Shown piece after piece: positions 11,037 through 21,067 of a stretch of 64,000 nt of DNA (positions are counted from its first letter, which is position 1; the number at the start of each line of letters is the position of its first letter). The DNA is taken from assembly GCA_027603945.1 (NCBI GenBank), contig JADIIU010000008.1:62001-126000 (forward strand), written 5' to 3'. A model generated the notes under the pieces. That model worked only from the letters and a program-made list of their open reading frames with translations. It ran no database searches and was not told the DNA's origin. The translations under genes and the position numbers were made by a program. This DNA comes from Terramyces sp. JEL0728 (taxonomy: Eukaryota > Chytridiomycota > Chytridiomycetes > Rhizophydiales > Terramycetaceae).

Positions 11037-12647
11037 ATGAGCTCGACATTTGGATTGCCTCTACCACTGCTCACTGACTCTTACAAAACCACCCATTTCT
11101 ATCTCTATCCGGATGCGAAAAGAGTAGACGGAACTAATATAGATGGTCGCTTATGGAGAATTCCGCAAACCATACGAAAAGGACACCAAGGATCAGCGAC
11201 TAGTCTACTACGGAACTCGGTACATTATTGAAAATTACATTGCCAAGCAGTACACTGTAGAAGACGTTGAACAGGCGGCTTTGTTTTTCAAGCAACACAA
11301 TGCTGGAGCAACAGAGTTCCCATTTCCTAAGGACTTGTTTCTCAAATTCGTAAAGGAAAATAACGGGTACCTTTTCTTAATCTAGCTATTTCCCTGTAAA
11401 GATCCAGGCATTGCCTGAAGGATCAGTCATTTATCCACATGTTCCGGTATATCAAATTACTGCTGAAGGGGAATACGCAAGGTACACTTAATTAACAAAG
11501 ACTTGTTACTTATCTCGAGACTCTGATGACTATGGTTTGGTATCCATCAACAGTGGCCACGTTATCCCGCAGATGCAAGACGATAATTGAACAAGCTTAC
11601 GCAGATTCTGTAGACGAGTCGGGATATTGGTCATTGGGAAGCAGATTACATGATTTCGGATTTAGAGGCTGCACTTCGGTCGAACAGTCTATAATTGGAG
11701 GAACAGCACACCTGTTAAACTTTGAAGGAACAGATACTTTATCAGCGTGTTGGTATGCTCAATTCAAATTGAACAACGGTAAGCCGGTTGGGTATTCTAT
11801 TCCAGCGACCGAACATTCAATTATGACTGCCCACGTTAATGAAAAAGTATTTCTCTTTAATTCAGAGGGCAATGACAAAGTTACTTGAAGAATTTGGAAG
11901 TGGAGTGTGTGCTTGTGTCATGGACTCTTATGATTATACTAATGCATTGGAAGCTGTACTGCCATCAGTTGCTTCTTTAAAAGTAAACAAAGGAGGGTTT
12001 TTGGTTCTAAGACCAGATTCTGGCGATCCAGTCCAGGTAATTTTACAGGCTCTTTGCGCAGCAGATACTATTTTCGGGTCAGATGTCAACCAAAAAGGTT
12101 ACAAAGTGCTTCGCGGAGTTGGTGTTATTCAAGGCGATGGGATAAATATTCAAACTCTCAAAGAAATTGCAGAAGCAGTTAAAAATGCTGGATACGCGGC
12201 TCAAAATGTTGCCTACGGAATGGTAATTTAATTTAATGGCAGGGAGGTGGGTTACTGCAAAAAGTAAACAGAGACACAATGTCATTTGCAACCAAACTTT
12301 GCAAAATCATTTACGCTGATGGTATTTCAAGAAATGTTATGAAAATGCCAAAGGACGATCCTGGTAAGAGAAGTATTCCTGGAGAAACCCATGTTGTTCG
12401 AGAAGATAACCAATTACCAGTTGTTTATCCTGTTGAAGCCGCCCCATCGCTTCCAAATGAGCTTCAAGTGGTTTACGATCACGGAAAGGTTTGCAAGTGG
12501 GACGATTTTGAAACTGTTCGTAATAGAATCACTACTCAATGGAAGAACTGTCCAAGGGTCCACAATCCAATTTCCAAAGAGCTGAACGACAAAATGAAGA
12601 GGGTTGAAAGCGCGCAGAGGGCTGTCGTTGATTCTGAAGACGTTTAA
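11037..12647 (+). CDS. NAMPT: Nicotinamide phosphoribosyltransferase
   Basis: 504 residues; introns 11124-11142, 11367-11385, 11482-11500, 11847-11865 (19 nt each) and 12223-12242 (20 nt). NAMPT makes nicotinamide mononucleotide from nicotinamide and PRPP, the limiting step of one-step NAD salvage. Landmarks: LLTDSYKTTHFYLYPD near the start, ALPEGSVIYPHVPVYQI, LHDFGFRGCTSVEQ (about 185), GYSIPATEHS with the catalytic His equivalent, LVLRPDSGDP (about 296), GVIQGDGINIQTL and GMGGGLLQKVNRD. The architecture follows animal and bacterial NAMPT, not the nicotinate enzyme. Dikarya normally use nicotinamidase instead. One acceptor (11500) ends in AAAG. Confidence 0.93.
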
Positions 12648-12708
12648 TTAAAGTGAATTTACATTTTTGGTTCTTTCCAAACAAACTTTTTGCCAATCAA
12701 ATCTCCTA

Positions 12709-13432
12709 ATGCCTAGATACGAACCACTTTCAGCAACAGAAAGCCAGCCAAATCCACCACCAGAATTACCTAGCGGAGCTCCTCGTTACCAACAATTACA
12801 TATCGATCAGCAACAAGCGAGAACACAAACGGCTCGCTCCCCATTTTATTGCACTGGATGTCCAACCCTGATATTCCCATTTTACGACACTGCTGTAGCA
12901 TATCTGCCTTCTAGAAAACAAATTACAGGATACATCTCTGGATTTCTGTTTGCACTTGGATGGTGGCTGTTTATTGATGGAGCGGTTTTCAACGCATACA
13001 AAGTAATCCACACTAATATCAGTATGATCCGGCCCAGAATATGGCCACACTATCATTTGAAGATTGGCTGCCAGGATTCCTTTCTACTCTTGCTCTTATT
13101 ATGTAAGTCTGGGTTGATTTAGTGTAAATGTTATTGATCGTGAAATGCTGATGGCGGACGATTCTGCCTTTGAAGGAAATCATGTTGCGATGAAAGCTAG
13201 GGGATGTGCGTTTTCTGGAATTACAATGGCACTGGGATCGGTTGGAGGGGCTCTGGCCATCTTGTCTTTAAAGTATATCATTCCCGGCTTGAAGGGAGAC
13301 GCCATTTACTTGGTAATTTATATCTTATCCTAGGGATATTGTATCGCTGTGCAGAATGTTTTGATTTTTGCTAGTTCAATGACACTATGGTTCGGAAGAA
13401 ATAGTACCGAGGAAGGAAATATAGCCATTTGA
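12709..13432 (+). CDS. TMEM50 family membrane protein
   Basis: 220 residues; introns 13003-13022, 13103-13122 (20 nt) and 13313-13333 (21 nt). It matches the TMEM50A/B family of small four-pass ER/Golgi proteins of poorly known function. Matching segments are GYISGFLFALGWWLFIDGAV, LALI...VNVIDREML, KARGCAFSGITMALGSVGG and the last helix VQNVLIFASSMTLWFGR. It has a longer N-terminal tail (about 75 residues, Pro/Gln-rich with FYCTGCPTL) than the animal proteins. Confidence 0.82.
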
Positions 13433-13467
13433 TGAATATATTATTTTCTAGTTTTAAATTCTGCCAT

Positions 13468-13873
13468 ATGACCACCAACGTTACTCTAGACGCGTTTACT
13501 ATTTTTCTTAGTGGAATGCAGACCCAAAAACCACAGTTCCAGTCTCATAACGATGCTATATCTGATGATGACCAATTTCATTCATCACAAAACCAGGATA
13601 AAACTCCACAAAATAAGAGTTGGTCGCAGCAACTATGTCTGGCTTATGAATGCAATGGCGTGTTAACATATGCCAATCCGATTGTAATAATTACTTATGT
13701 AGACTGGACAGAGATTTGCGTTTTGTAGATCGGAAGAGAACGAGAGTCCCATTTTCCTGCCTGCGCTCAGCAAGATACTATACGGAGCGCATTTGCCTTC
13801 AAATCGCAATTGGAGCCACGTTGTAGTTCCTCAACAAGAACAGAATATGTCAATAGATGAAAGATACGTTTAG
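13468..13873 (+). CDS. Small protein of unknown function
   Basis: 128 residues from the ATG at 13468, or 140 from an ATG at 13432 that overlaps the TMEM50 stop. One 19-nt intron (13684-13702) of the typical kind keeps the frame open for a further 56 codons; this supports a real gene. The product is Gln/Asn/Asp-rich in the first half, then SWSQQLCLAYECNGVLTYAN and, after the intron, TGQRFAFCRSEENESPIFLP. There is no signal peptide or membrane segment. I do not recognise a family. The start is uncertain. Confidence 0.5.
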
Positions 13874-14089
13874 AAATAAAGAGAATTTGTAACTTTATTC
13901 GCGATATTGTAAATAATGGCATCCGTGCTGTTTTGCGGAATCGGGTTTCGTTCTTACAATCTGCAGGCAAAGATTCGTAGCAGATTTCGTTTTGGTTTGA
14001 AGAACCGGCTTTATCCGCGGCTTTAAATGATGAATTATATTATAATTTAACACTGCTCCAGCCCGTCCTCACGACAATTAGAACTGCTG

Positions 14090-14601
14090 TTATTTTGGGA
14101 TGCTGTGATGTACCGCATAAGATAAATAAGTATTCCAACCAATTCCAACTATGTTTACGTAAATCATCCTGTGCTGGATTGGGACAAACCGGAAATTGAC
14201 CACATTGGCGATTGGCCAAACTCCGCATCCATTCACAAATATCGGCACAAACTGCGACTTGATGCTATCAATTGGCTTCTTTCCATCAAGTAAAGCCGTG
14301 TATAAAAGGAACATTAAAGAAAAAGGAGCTAGATTAATTAAATATTACGGAATACTATAAGCTGGCCTGCAATTGATTTCTTTAAAACTGTTGGCATTGC
14401 CTTGGCCATTCCAAATGTTCTGTCCAGGAATTTGAATCCGGCCCAAAAATAAGGTCCATGGAGTGTGAACCCTATCAATGCAAACTTTGCAGTCTGTTTC
14501 CAATCAATACGCTTGTGCGGGGTAAACACCGTTTGATTAACCAAGTCACCAACGACATATAATGTGCCTGAAGTGAATGCTGCCATAATTAATTTGGTCA
14601 T
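14090..14601 (-). CDS. Mpv17/PMP22 family membrane protein (start unresolved)
   Basis: 163 residues from the ATG at 14601; intron 14329-14348 (20 nt). The family (Mpv17, Sym1, Pxmp2) consists of four-helix proteins of inner mitochondrial or peroxisomal membranes, with a channel-like role. Features are FTSGTLYVVGDLVNQ, FALIGFTLHGPYFWAGFKFL, QLIVFPPFSLMF across the intron and the signature NFRFVPIQHRMIYVNIVGIGWNTYLS. Family members have 15-20 residues before the TSG segment. The frame stays open upstream with plausible sequence (GGYLTYCEISFHGG) but I find no ATG, only an in-frame TTG at 14667 and then a stop. Either the start is the internal ATG or a small 5' exon is missed. Confidence 0.8.
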
Positions 14602-14695
14602 GTTGTTTCCACCGTGGAAAGAAATTTCGCAGTAAGTTAAATAGCCACCATTTACGAGACGGTCCAAGCACTATTTCGCAATTGAAGTTTTATTA

Positions 14696-16298
14696 TTAAA
14701 AATGCTCACTAAAATCATAGTCATCGTTCTTGGCAGTCTTTTTCGATCCAACAGCCTGTTTCTTGCTGGTCTTTGAAGTTTCCTTTATAGGTTGCTTTTC
14801 CTTTGATGTAGTGACTTTGGAATTCTTTGCAGGAGTTTCTTCAATTTCAGATTCTACTTCTGCAACGCCTTCTTCCATCATCTCTTGGACAAAGTCTGGC
14901 AAATCAGCAAAGCTGATATCGGCATCGTCTTCTGATTCGCCTTCGGATACCTCTGGACCACCATCCGCCAAACTTTCTGATAATTCCTCGTCATCTTCAA
15001 AGTCCTCACTTTCTTCCAAGTCTTCTACATCAATATCTTCCTCATTAACCTGTACGTCATCTTCATCTAGTTCTTCATCAGATTCTTCAAATGAAATTTC
15101 TTCACTCTTTTGGTACTCCTTTGGTAATAAATTATCAGTATCAACAGGGAATGGTCCAACGGCCTTGATTTGAAAGATCTTTTCAAAATCACCTTCGTTC
15201 TTCAGGTTTGACAGGTCGATTTTAACTTGTGCAGCAGTAGCCTTTGGCGGGAGTGTGTAGTATGGAATACGGTATTCATAGAAATCGTTCATGATTGCTC
15301 TTGCAGTGCTATTTAAATCCAAACCACTCTGAAATTAAATATGGATTACTCTTCTAAGATAGTTCTTGTGCTTGGCAATTTGTACGAGGACATCATTGTA
15401 GTTTTGATATGGGTGAATATTATATAATTTCATTAACTGCTTGTCAGAGAATCTCTTGAAGATACCAGTGACGGTTCCCTGTGGGTTTGGAATGGATTTC
15501 GCAACAGTGTAGTTGCGCAATAATACTAGACTAGATTCATCCTCCTTGTCGGTCTTTGAAAAGATAACTCCAGTGGATTTTTCAAGCTCGGCATTCTCCA
15601 ACTTTTGTATTTGGTACAAGATATTTGACTTTCCCGTGTGCGGATAACCAATAATTCCTACTTTTGCATTCTTTATCTTTAACTTGTCGATTGCGGATTG
15701 TAGCAAAGAAAGAGATTCAACTTCAACATTGGTTGAAAATGGAACGACTGGATATTTACTGAAATGAGAAATCCAAGATGCAACTGCATCCTTTGGAACT
15801 AAATCTACTTTTGATAGACAAATAACGAGTTTCTTTTTTGATTGTTCGATTTCCTTTGGATAGCAATAGAGTGGGTCGCGTGCATCCAATACAACCAAAA
15901 GAATGTTGGATTCTTTTACAATTTCAGAGTAATGCTTGTAAGATTTCTTTAGGATGCGTGGTTTTTTAGTGATTTCTTGGTCCAATTCCATTTCTTCTTC
16001 CTGCTGTTGTTTTTGTAGTTTTTCCAACTTCTTTTGTTCCTTTTCCAATATTTTCTATATTAATTAGATCTTACTTGCTGCTTTAAATCGTCTGCCTCCA
16101 TTAATATCTCTTCTTTGAATGGGAAATTGTTTGGAACACCTGGGTCTTTCCTTGATTTTTTCTTTGGGTTCTTTTTTGCATCTTTTCTGTCTCTTCTGTG
16201 CTTTTCAGCAACGCGCTTTATAATCTTGTACCTGTCTCTTCCGGTTTGACGTTTACTCTTATGTTCTATGTTAATGGAAAGCTACTTTTTGGAACCAT
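14696..16298 (-). CDS. Nucleostemin/GNL3-type nucleolar GTPase (Grn1/Nug1)
   Basis: 513 residues; introns 16266-16285, 16055-16074 (20 nt) and 15329-15349 (21 nt). These circularly permuted GTPases help assemble and export the 60S pre-ribosome. The basic N-terminus (KKHKSKRQTGRDRYKIIKR, SRKDPGVPNNFPFKEE) closely follows GNL3. G4 appears as LSKVDLVP (about 148; Ser replaces the usual Asn) and G1 as GYPHTGKS (about 203). Between G1 and the SSLVLLRNY segment there are only about 30 residues. The G2 Thr region and the DxPG G3 motif expected there are absent, so GTP hydrolysis may be altered. The C-terminal third is acidic (Glu/Asp runs) and ends in a Lys-rich stretch, as in nucleolar relatives. 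Confidence 0.88.
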
Positions 16299-16410
16299 TT
16301 TGCAAAATTGTTTTTTTTCTTTTTTTCGTGGCTGGTGAAATGTCACGTGCTCTGAAATCAATAGATTCAAGTTCTAATGGCAAGATGAGTGCAATCGCAA
16401 AGCAGTTATA

Positions 16411-16849
16411 TTAATATAATTGAAGTCCTTCTCTTTCAGTAAAGAAATAGACGTACCCCAATATAGTGAAATAGATCAGAAACCCACCAACTAAACTCAG
16501 AACAGTCGCATGCTGTGTAATAATATCCGCATGGTGTAGCACTAGTGGGAGTCCTGCTATTAAAAACACATACCAAATCCAGATACAATAAAACAAGAAG
16601 TGAGGAAATATCCAATCTCTAAAACACCCTTGTTTTCTTCGCTGAAATAATCGTCTTGTCCTGATACTCTTTTACAGACCATGTTTGGGATAGGAGCGAG
16701 AAGATATGTAAGTACAACCAGCAGCGAGAGCCAATTACTGAGATTAGTTGTAGATACTTGTCGATTGCGCACGATAGGATAACTAGTAATATTCCGGTAG
16801 CTAGCAAGAAAGCTAAAGCTATGATCGTTACCATTCCGCCAGACGCCAT
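16411..16849 (-). CDS. VPS55: Vps55/LEPROT endosomal membrane protein
   Basis: 132 residues; introns 16738-16757 and 16554-16573 (20 nt each). Vps55 works with Vps68 in late-endosome to vacuole traffic. The spliced product shows the family pattern: ATGILLVILSCAID, then NNWLSLLVVLTYLLAPIPN, VSGFGLPLVLHHADII and GGFLIYFTILGYVYFF, making four membrane segments. Length fits (about 130-140). It runs on the same strand as the cyclin gene, whose stop is 98 bp upstream. Confidence 0.92.
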
Positions 16850-16947
16850 TTGTAGATTTGAAAACAGAATCAAAAAATTAGGCTTTTCGATTGTTTGCTT
16901 TGAAGCTCTCAATAGGTCCAATAACTCTTTTAAAACAAATACCAAAT

Positions 16948-17376
16948 TTAAGATCTATATTCTTGAGCGAGTTTTTTGATATATTCAGTCCATTCATAGT
17001 ATTCATCAGAATCAACCAGTTTCCTACTGTCAGTGGACAAGATTTCATGTTCCCAGTTATTGATATCCTCGAGAGTGTATCCGGTAAACCCAGCCCAACT
17101 AGAGTTGCCAATAACATCATCACAGTAGAGCTTCTGTGCAATCATTAAGCAGCCTAAAAATATCGAAAAGGCGCTTGCATTAATATAGAGTTTTTGGCAC
17201 CGCGCAAAGTAAAGTAGGGATATAATAACAATTGGTAGGTCCAGTGCTGCTTTACTTAACAGATTCTGAACGGCGTTTTCAAGTTGAAAGTCATTTTTAC
17301 AGGTAGGTTTGTGCCATATGCTTCGTATACAGTAACAGATAAACCCTGTGATATCCACGTCCTTTTTTGGCGACAT
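16948..17376 (-). CDS. Cyclin box protein, Pcl/Pho80-like
   Basis: A single-exon protein of 142 residues, little more than one cyclin box. The segment SIFLGCLMIAQKLYCDDV with NSSWAGFTGYTLEDINNWE matches the second and third cyclin-box helices of Pcl-type cyclins, which partner Pho85-like CDKs. In that family a similar SNxxWAxxSG motif follows the LAxKYL helix. It is short for the family and has no second fold. The assignment to the Pcl group is from motif only. Confidence 0.65.
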   Translation of the reverse strand: MSPKKDVDITGFICYCIRSIWHKPTCKNDFQLENAVQNLLSKAALDLPIVIISLLYFARCQKLYINASAFSIFLGCLMIAQKLYCDDVIGNSSWAGFTGYTLEDINNWEHEILSTDSRKLVDSDEYYEWTEYIKKLAQEYRS

Positions 17377-17897
17377 TGGTTCCTTGTTTTTCAGTTTAAT
17401 TATTGCGAAATTCAGGTTGATGTTTATTTATACCTTCTGTGATTGAAACCATCAGCAACAGCCCTATGATACATCCGGAAACGGTTTGTGATGTGAGTAT
17501 GACAGGTCGTTGTGAAAAAAAACATTGAAAGGGGATCTGGTTGGCAAGCAAAGGGAAAGCAGTTTCCGCCGGTTTTAATAGATTAATGAATATTTAGACA
17601 AGCATAAAGCGATTGGATAATGGCGCCTCCTTTTCGAATCAACGAATTCGGATTCAAGTTGTTTCAAACGTAATGTCGACCGCATTCTTCATCCCCTCGT
17701 GGATGTGCATCTCACTCAACAGGCGATAATTGCTCTTTATTTTACCCTGATCCCTAGATCCTGGAATTCCTTTGACGATGAAAGCCCATCTCAGCAAGTC
17801 ATATTTCTTTTATTGCAGCCGATTTGGCGTGTCCCAAATAATTCAATAGACTCGATGGGGTTTCAATTGTGTGTGGAGTAAAAAAGTTTCTGTAAAA
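17377..17897. other. Intergenic, divergent promoter region
   Basis: 521 bp between the start codons of the cyclin (minus) and the TPMT-like gene (plus). I see no coding region or RNA gene. Confidence 0.6.
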
Positions 17898-18541
17898 ATG
17901 CAAGCATTGCACGACCAATACGGCCCAAAAGAGAGCTGGATCAAAATGTGGGAACAAAACCAAACACCATGGAATATGGTTGAAGCTTGCCTCGGACTAC
18001 AAAAACTAGAAAACGAAAAGAGAATACCGAATGGAAAAATACTGATTCCCGGATGTGGACAAGGACTGGATGCATTCTATTTAGCAAATGAGAAGCGTTC
18101 AATCGTCGGGTTAGATTTGTATCCTAAAATCGTAAATGAAAACAACAAGAAACGGGATGAGAAAGGGCTTTCGCCTGACCAATTGAATTTTGTATCTGGA
18201 GATTTCTTTGAATTCAAGGGCGAATTCAATGTCTTGTTTGATTACACGTACTAGTTGTTAATACAGATTCTTGTGTGCCTTGGATCCTTCTCTCAGACCT
18301 GCATGGGCAGACCAAATGCAGAAATTATTAGTGCCAGGTGGAATGCTGATTACTTTAATGTTTCCTCTTGATGATCACAAAGGCGGTCCACCGTTCGCAT
18401 TGTCCACTGAAATGTAATTGTAGTTAATGTAGATATCATCAGTTGTTGGATGAATATTTTGAATGCAAGAGTATTGAAGATACACCTAGTTTTGAAAGAC
18501 GTAAAGGAAAAGAAAAGCTTGGTGTCTGGATACGTAAATAA
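17898..18541 (+). CDS. TPMT-like SAM-dependent methyltransferase
   Basis: 201 residues; introns 18249-18267 and 18414-18432 (19 nt each). A class I methyltransferase of the thiopurine/thiol methyltransferase group. It has WIKMWEQNQTPWNMVEACLG near the start (the W..RW....TPW signature), motif I ILIPGCGQGLDAFYLA, IVGLDLYPKIV, and motif IV-V region DYTFLCALDPSLRPAW, then LVPGGMLITLMFPLDDHKGG. This group methylates thiols, halides or thiopurines; the natural substrate here cannot be read from sequence. Confidence 0.85.
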
Positions 18542-18684
18542 ACAGCTGTTTTATGACCATCTCTGTCCGAATTGTATTCCCTGTCCGATTGGGTTTATGC
18601 TTCATGTATCATCTAGCCGTGTACTAGTCAGTGGCAATTCAAGAATAATATGCTCTCAACTGGGTAGAAATATTTTTTGCATCC

Positions 18685-19153
18685 ATGTCAGATCCAATTG
18701 AAAATTACGAATTACCAAAATCGACAATACAAAAGATTTGTAAAGGAGTTTTACCGGAAGGAACAAACGTACAAAAAGAAGCAAGAGAGGCAATAACAAA
18801 AGCATCCACCGTATTCATCAATTACTTGACGGCAGTAGCCAACGAACAAGCAGTAAAACAAGACAGGAAAACAATAAACTCGTCAGATATCTTCAAAGCG
18901 CTGGAAATGCTAGAATTGGATGGATCAATATTAGACCCAGTTAAAGAAGCGACATTGAGTATTTGTAGTTAATGTAGATTATATTTCAGTCCAAAAGGAA
19001 AAGAGGAACGAGTATAGAAAGAGAAAGTCGTTGCAGAGTGCGGGTAATCCTAGTGAACAACCCGAACAGCTTGACGATGAGGAGTTGAACGATGTTGATA
19101 TGGAGCATAATTTTACTGAAAATGAAACTGATCATGACCATGACCACGAATAA
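18685..19153 (+). CDS. DPB4: DNA polymerase epsilon subunit Dpb4/POLE3
   Basis: 149 residues; intron 18959-18977 (19 nt). A histone-fold protein: IENYELPKSTIQKICKGVLP, NVQKEAREAITKASTVFINY, and DRKTINSSDIFKALEMLE follow POLE3 closely. It pairs with Dpb3/POLE4 in the leading-strand polymerase and, in several organisms, in ISWI chromatin remodellers. The C-terminus is acidic and His/Asp-rich, as in relatives. Confidence 0.92.
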
Positions 19154-19314
19154 ACTCTATTCTTGTATTTCTATTGATTCGGCATTCTTTTGTTCAGAGT
19201 AACTCTGCTGCGAATCCAAGGATAAGGACTCTACAGCGGCAATTGATATTCGACTCATAGCTAATATTCAGCTGTATAGAAAGTATCGGAGAATCCAGCA
19301 GAAATAATTGTTTA

Positions 19315-19797
19315 TTAGACTGTTTGACGATCGGTAAGACAGCGGACGATACACCCCGTACCTCCAATTTCAATTGCTTTTTCGTGCCAAGCCAACAGCA
19401 ATGCAGGATTATAAGAAGCGGGTACACTCATCCCTACATTAGCAATAAAAACCTTTGTAAAGATACTTTACAAGTAAATCCAACTGGCTAGGATTCAACT
19501 GTTTGACAATCTGTGGAATATCCAATGTTTTTACACTAGTGATTACTGAACAAACATTTTCCAATGATTTCTGTTTGAGGTCATCGTACTGGTAGCATGG
19601 CTCCAGAGCAGCAATAAGAGCATTCAAGAGATCGTTTCGTTGGAGGTAATTTCGTGTATTTTGTATTTTGAGATTAGTTTCATTTGCAACTTGGTCGTAC
19701 GGAATATTCGGTGTTTCATCTACATACACATCTTCATCAACAAGGTAATCATCAACATCGACTGGTGTTAGTGCAGATTACTTTTTCGGTACGCCAT
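19315..19797 (-). CDS. ARPC5: Arp2/3 complex subunit 5
   Basis: 147 residues; introns 19762-19781 (20 nt) and 19434-19452 (19 nt). ARPC5 (p16) is a structural subunit of the actin-nucleating Arp2/3 complex. The first exon is six codons; splicing restores YRKIDVDDYLVDED, matching the FRKVDVDEY start of animal ARPC5. Further matches are LNPSQLDLLVKYLYKG and LLAWHEKAIEIGGTG, then IVRCLTDRQTV at the very end. The start codon is 21 bp from that of the divergent mL50-like gene. Confidence 0.93.
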
Positions 19798-19818
19798 TAA
19801 AAATTCTAATTTTTTTCA

Positions 19819-20109
19819 ATGAAAATCAGTAGAATACCAGTGCGTTACAATTCAACAGTCAAAAAAGTGATTAAACAACATATAAACTGTAGCGATGAGC
19901 AGATACTAAACGTACAATTCAAGTCGCCTTCATTGAAATACAAAATCATTGATTCGTTGCTGAAAGAAACGGATAAACCAATGACCAACAGCCAGCTATC
20001 TAGTATTTATTGTTATGACGATTTGGTGAATTGGTTTGAAAGCAAAACGGAAAAGAAGGGAATCGATCTTTTGAAAACTTTACAAATTGGCAACTTGACC
20101 TTTAAATAA
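19819..20109 (+). CDS. Probable mitochondrial ribosomal protein mL50
   Basis: A single-exon protein of 96 residues. A basic N-terminus (MKISRIPVRYNSTVKKVIK) fits a mitochondrial presequence. The body (FKSPSLKYKIIDSLLKE then SSIYCYDDLVNWF) resembles the mL50 family, where a helix that ends K..L...C is followed by a VPNS..I....DV..FY segment. The gene next to it encodes bL35m, another mitoribosomal protein. The match is modest, so treat the family call as tentative. Confidence 0.45.
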   Translation: MKISRIPVRYNSTVKKVIKQHINCSDEQILNVQFKSPSLKYKIIDSLLKETDKPMTNSQLSSIYCYDDLVNWFESKTEKKGIDLLKTLQIGNLTFK

Positions 20110-20255
20110 AGATTGTTTCCATGTCTCTTTATACTGTTGATAATTTGTGAGTCCTATCAAGGTGGACGCTGAAGGGCTATAGAAATTCATTGTGCAGCAC
20201 AAGCACTGGAGAACAGCGGAACTACCAATGCATAAATATATAACTAGAATTGAAT

Positions 20256-20643
20256 TTATTTCATGTACTTTTTCTTGTAATAAGGCATTAATCTTCTCAA
20301 CAATTTCCTTTCGGTGCCAGTAGCCAATATCCTCTTTCTCCTATCAACCTTTTTCCTAGCATTATTCTTTCTATTAAAATGGCTCTTTCCACATTTACTC
20401 CTCTTAAATCCATTCCTAGTAACCAACCATCTAGATTAAATCAACAAACCTCGCCATGGCGCCTTTATGTGTCTTTAATTTATAAAACTTTGTTTTTCTT
20501 TTCGAACAGATTTTGGTTTTCTTCCATTCGATTTTTGGTCTGTCTGCGTTCTTGAATCTTACTTGGAATTGGATTGGTGAAATGATTGGCAGTCTTATTG
20601 GTCTGTGTCTTGCTAGGACGGGTAGTATTTTGGTGAACAGCAT
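20256..20643 (-). CDS. Mitochondrial ribosomal protein bL35m
   Basis: 122 residues; intron 20431-20449 (19 nt). After a presequence-like start (MLFTKILPVLARHRPIRLP) the product shows the bL35 pattern KLKTHKGAMARW, GKSHFNRKNNARKK and the end LRRLMPYYKKKYMK. bL35 is a small basic protein of the large ribosomal subunit. The intron falls within the conserved MAR-W segment, and splicing restores it exactly. Confidence 0.88.
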
Positions 20644-21067
20644 TTCCAAGAAAAAAAAGATTCAAGATTGAAAAAAGTGTAGCGGCATTGGATTCCACAT
20701 GCAATCGCTTCAGATAGAACTCTTTTATTCACGAACGACTCTACGTTTACTAAATCATGGTGCATTCCACCGCCAGCTGCATCCTATTAGTTTCTGGATC
20801 TTTTATCCAATGGAATTCTACCAGGCAAGTCAGTCTTGCATTGAGTAAAAGACAAACTCGTCAATCCTTTCATTCAGTAGGTTATTGTCCACTCGTGCCA
20901 ATTACTTGGTAACAGCGTAAGAACGCATGGCTATCCAGCATTTGATTGCCAAATTCTGTCAGCCAAAGCCGGTCTCGTGTGAATCTCAACCAGTAAGTCA
21001 CACCTGTTCCTTGATGATTTTCCGCAAAGCCTATAAGCACACATGATTAAGTTTTTCACAGCAAAAA
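20644..21067. other. Intergenic, divergent promoter region
   Basis: 424 bp between the starts of bL35m (minus) and the aminopeptidase (plus). No coding region or structured RNA gene is evident. Confidence 0.6.

Noticed and set aside
13767..13970. Minus-strand open frame between the small unknown gene and Mpv17
   Set aside because: It overlaps the coding end of the unknown gene at 13468-13873 in antisense and has no recognisable features.
14730..15173. Plus-strand open frame with a Ser-rich translation
   Set aside because: It is the complement of the acidic tail of the GNL3-like gene (GAA/GAT codons read as TTC/ATC and TCT/TCA), not a separate gene.
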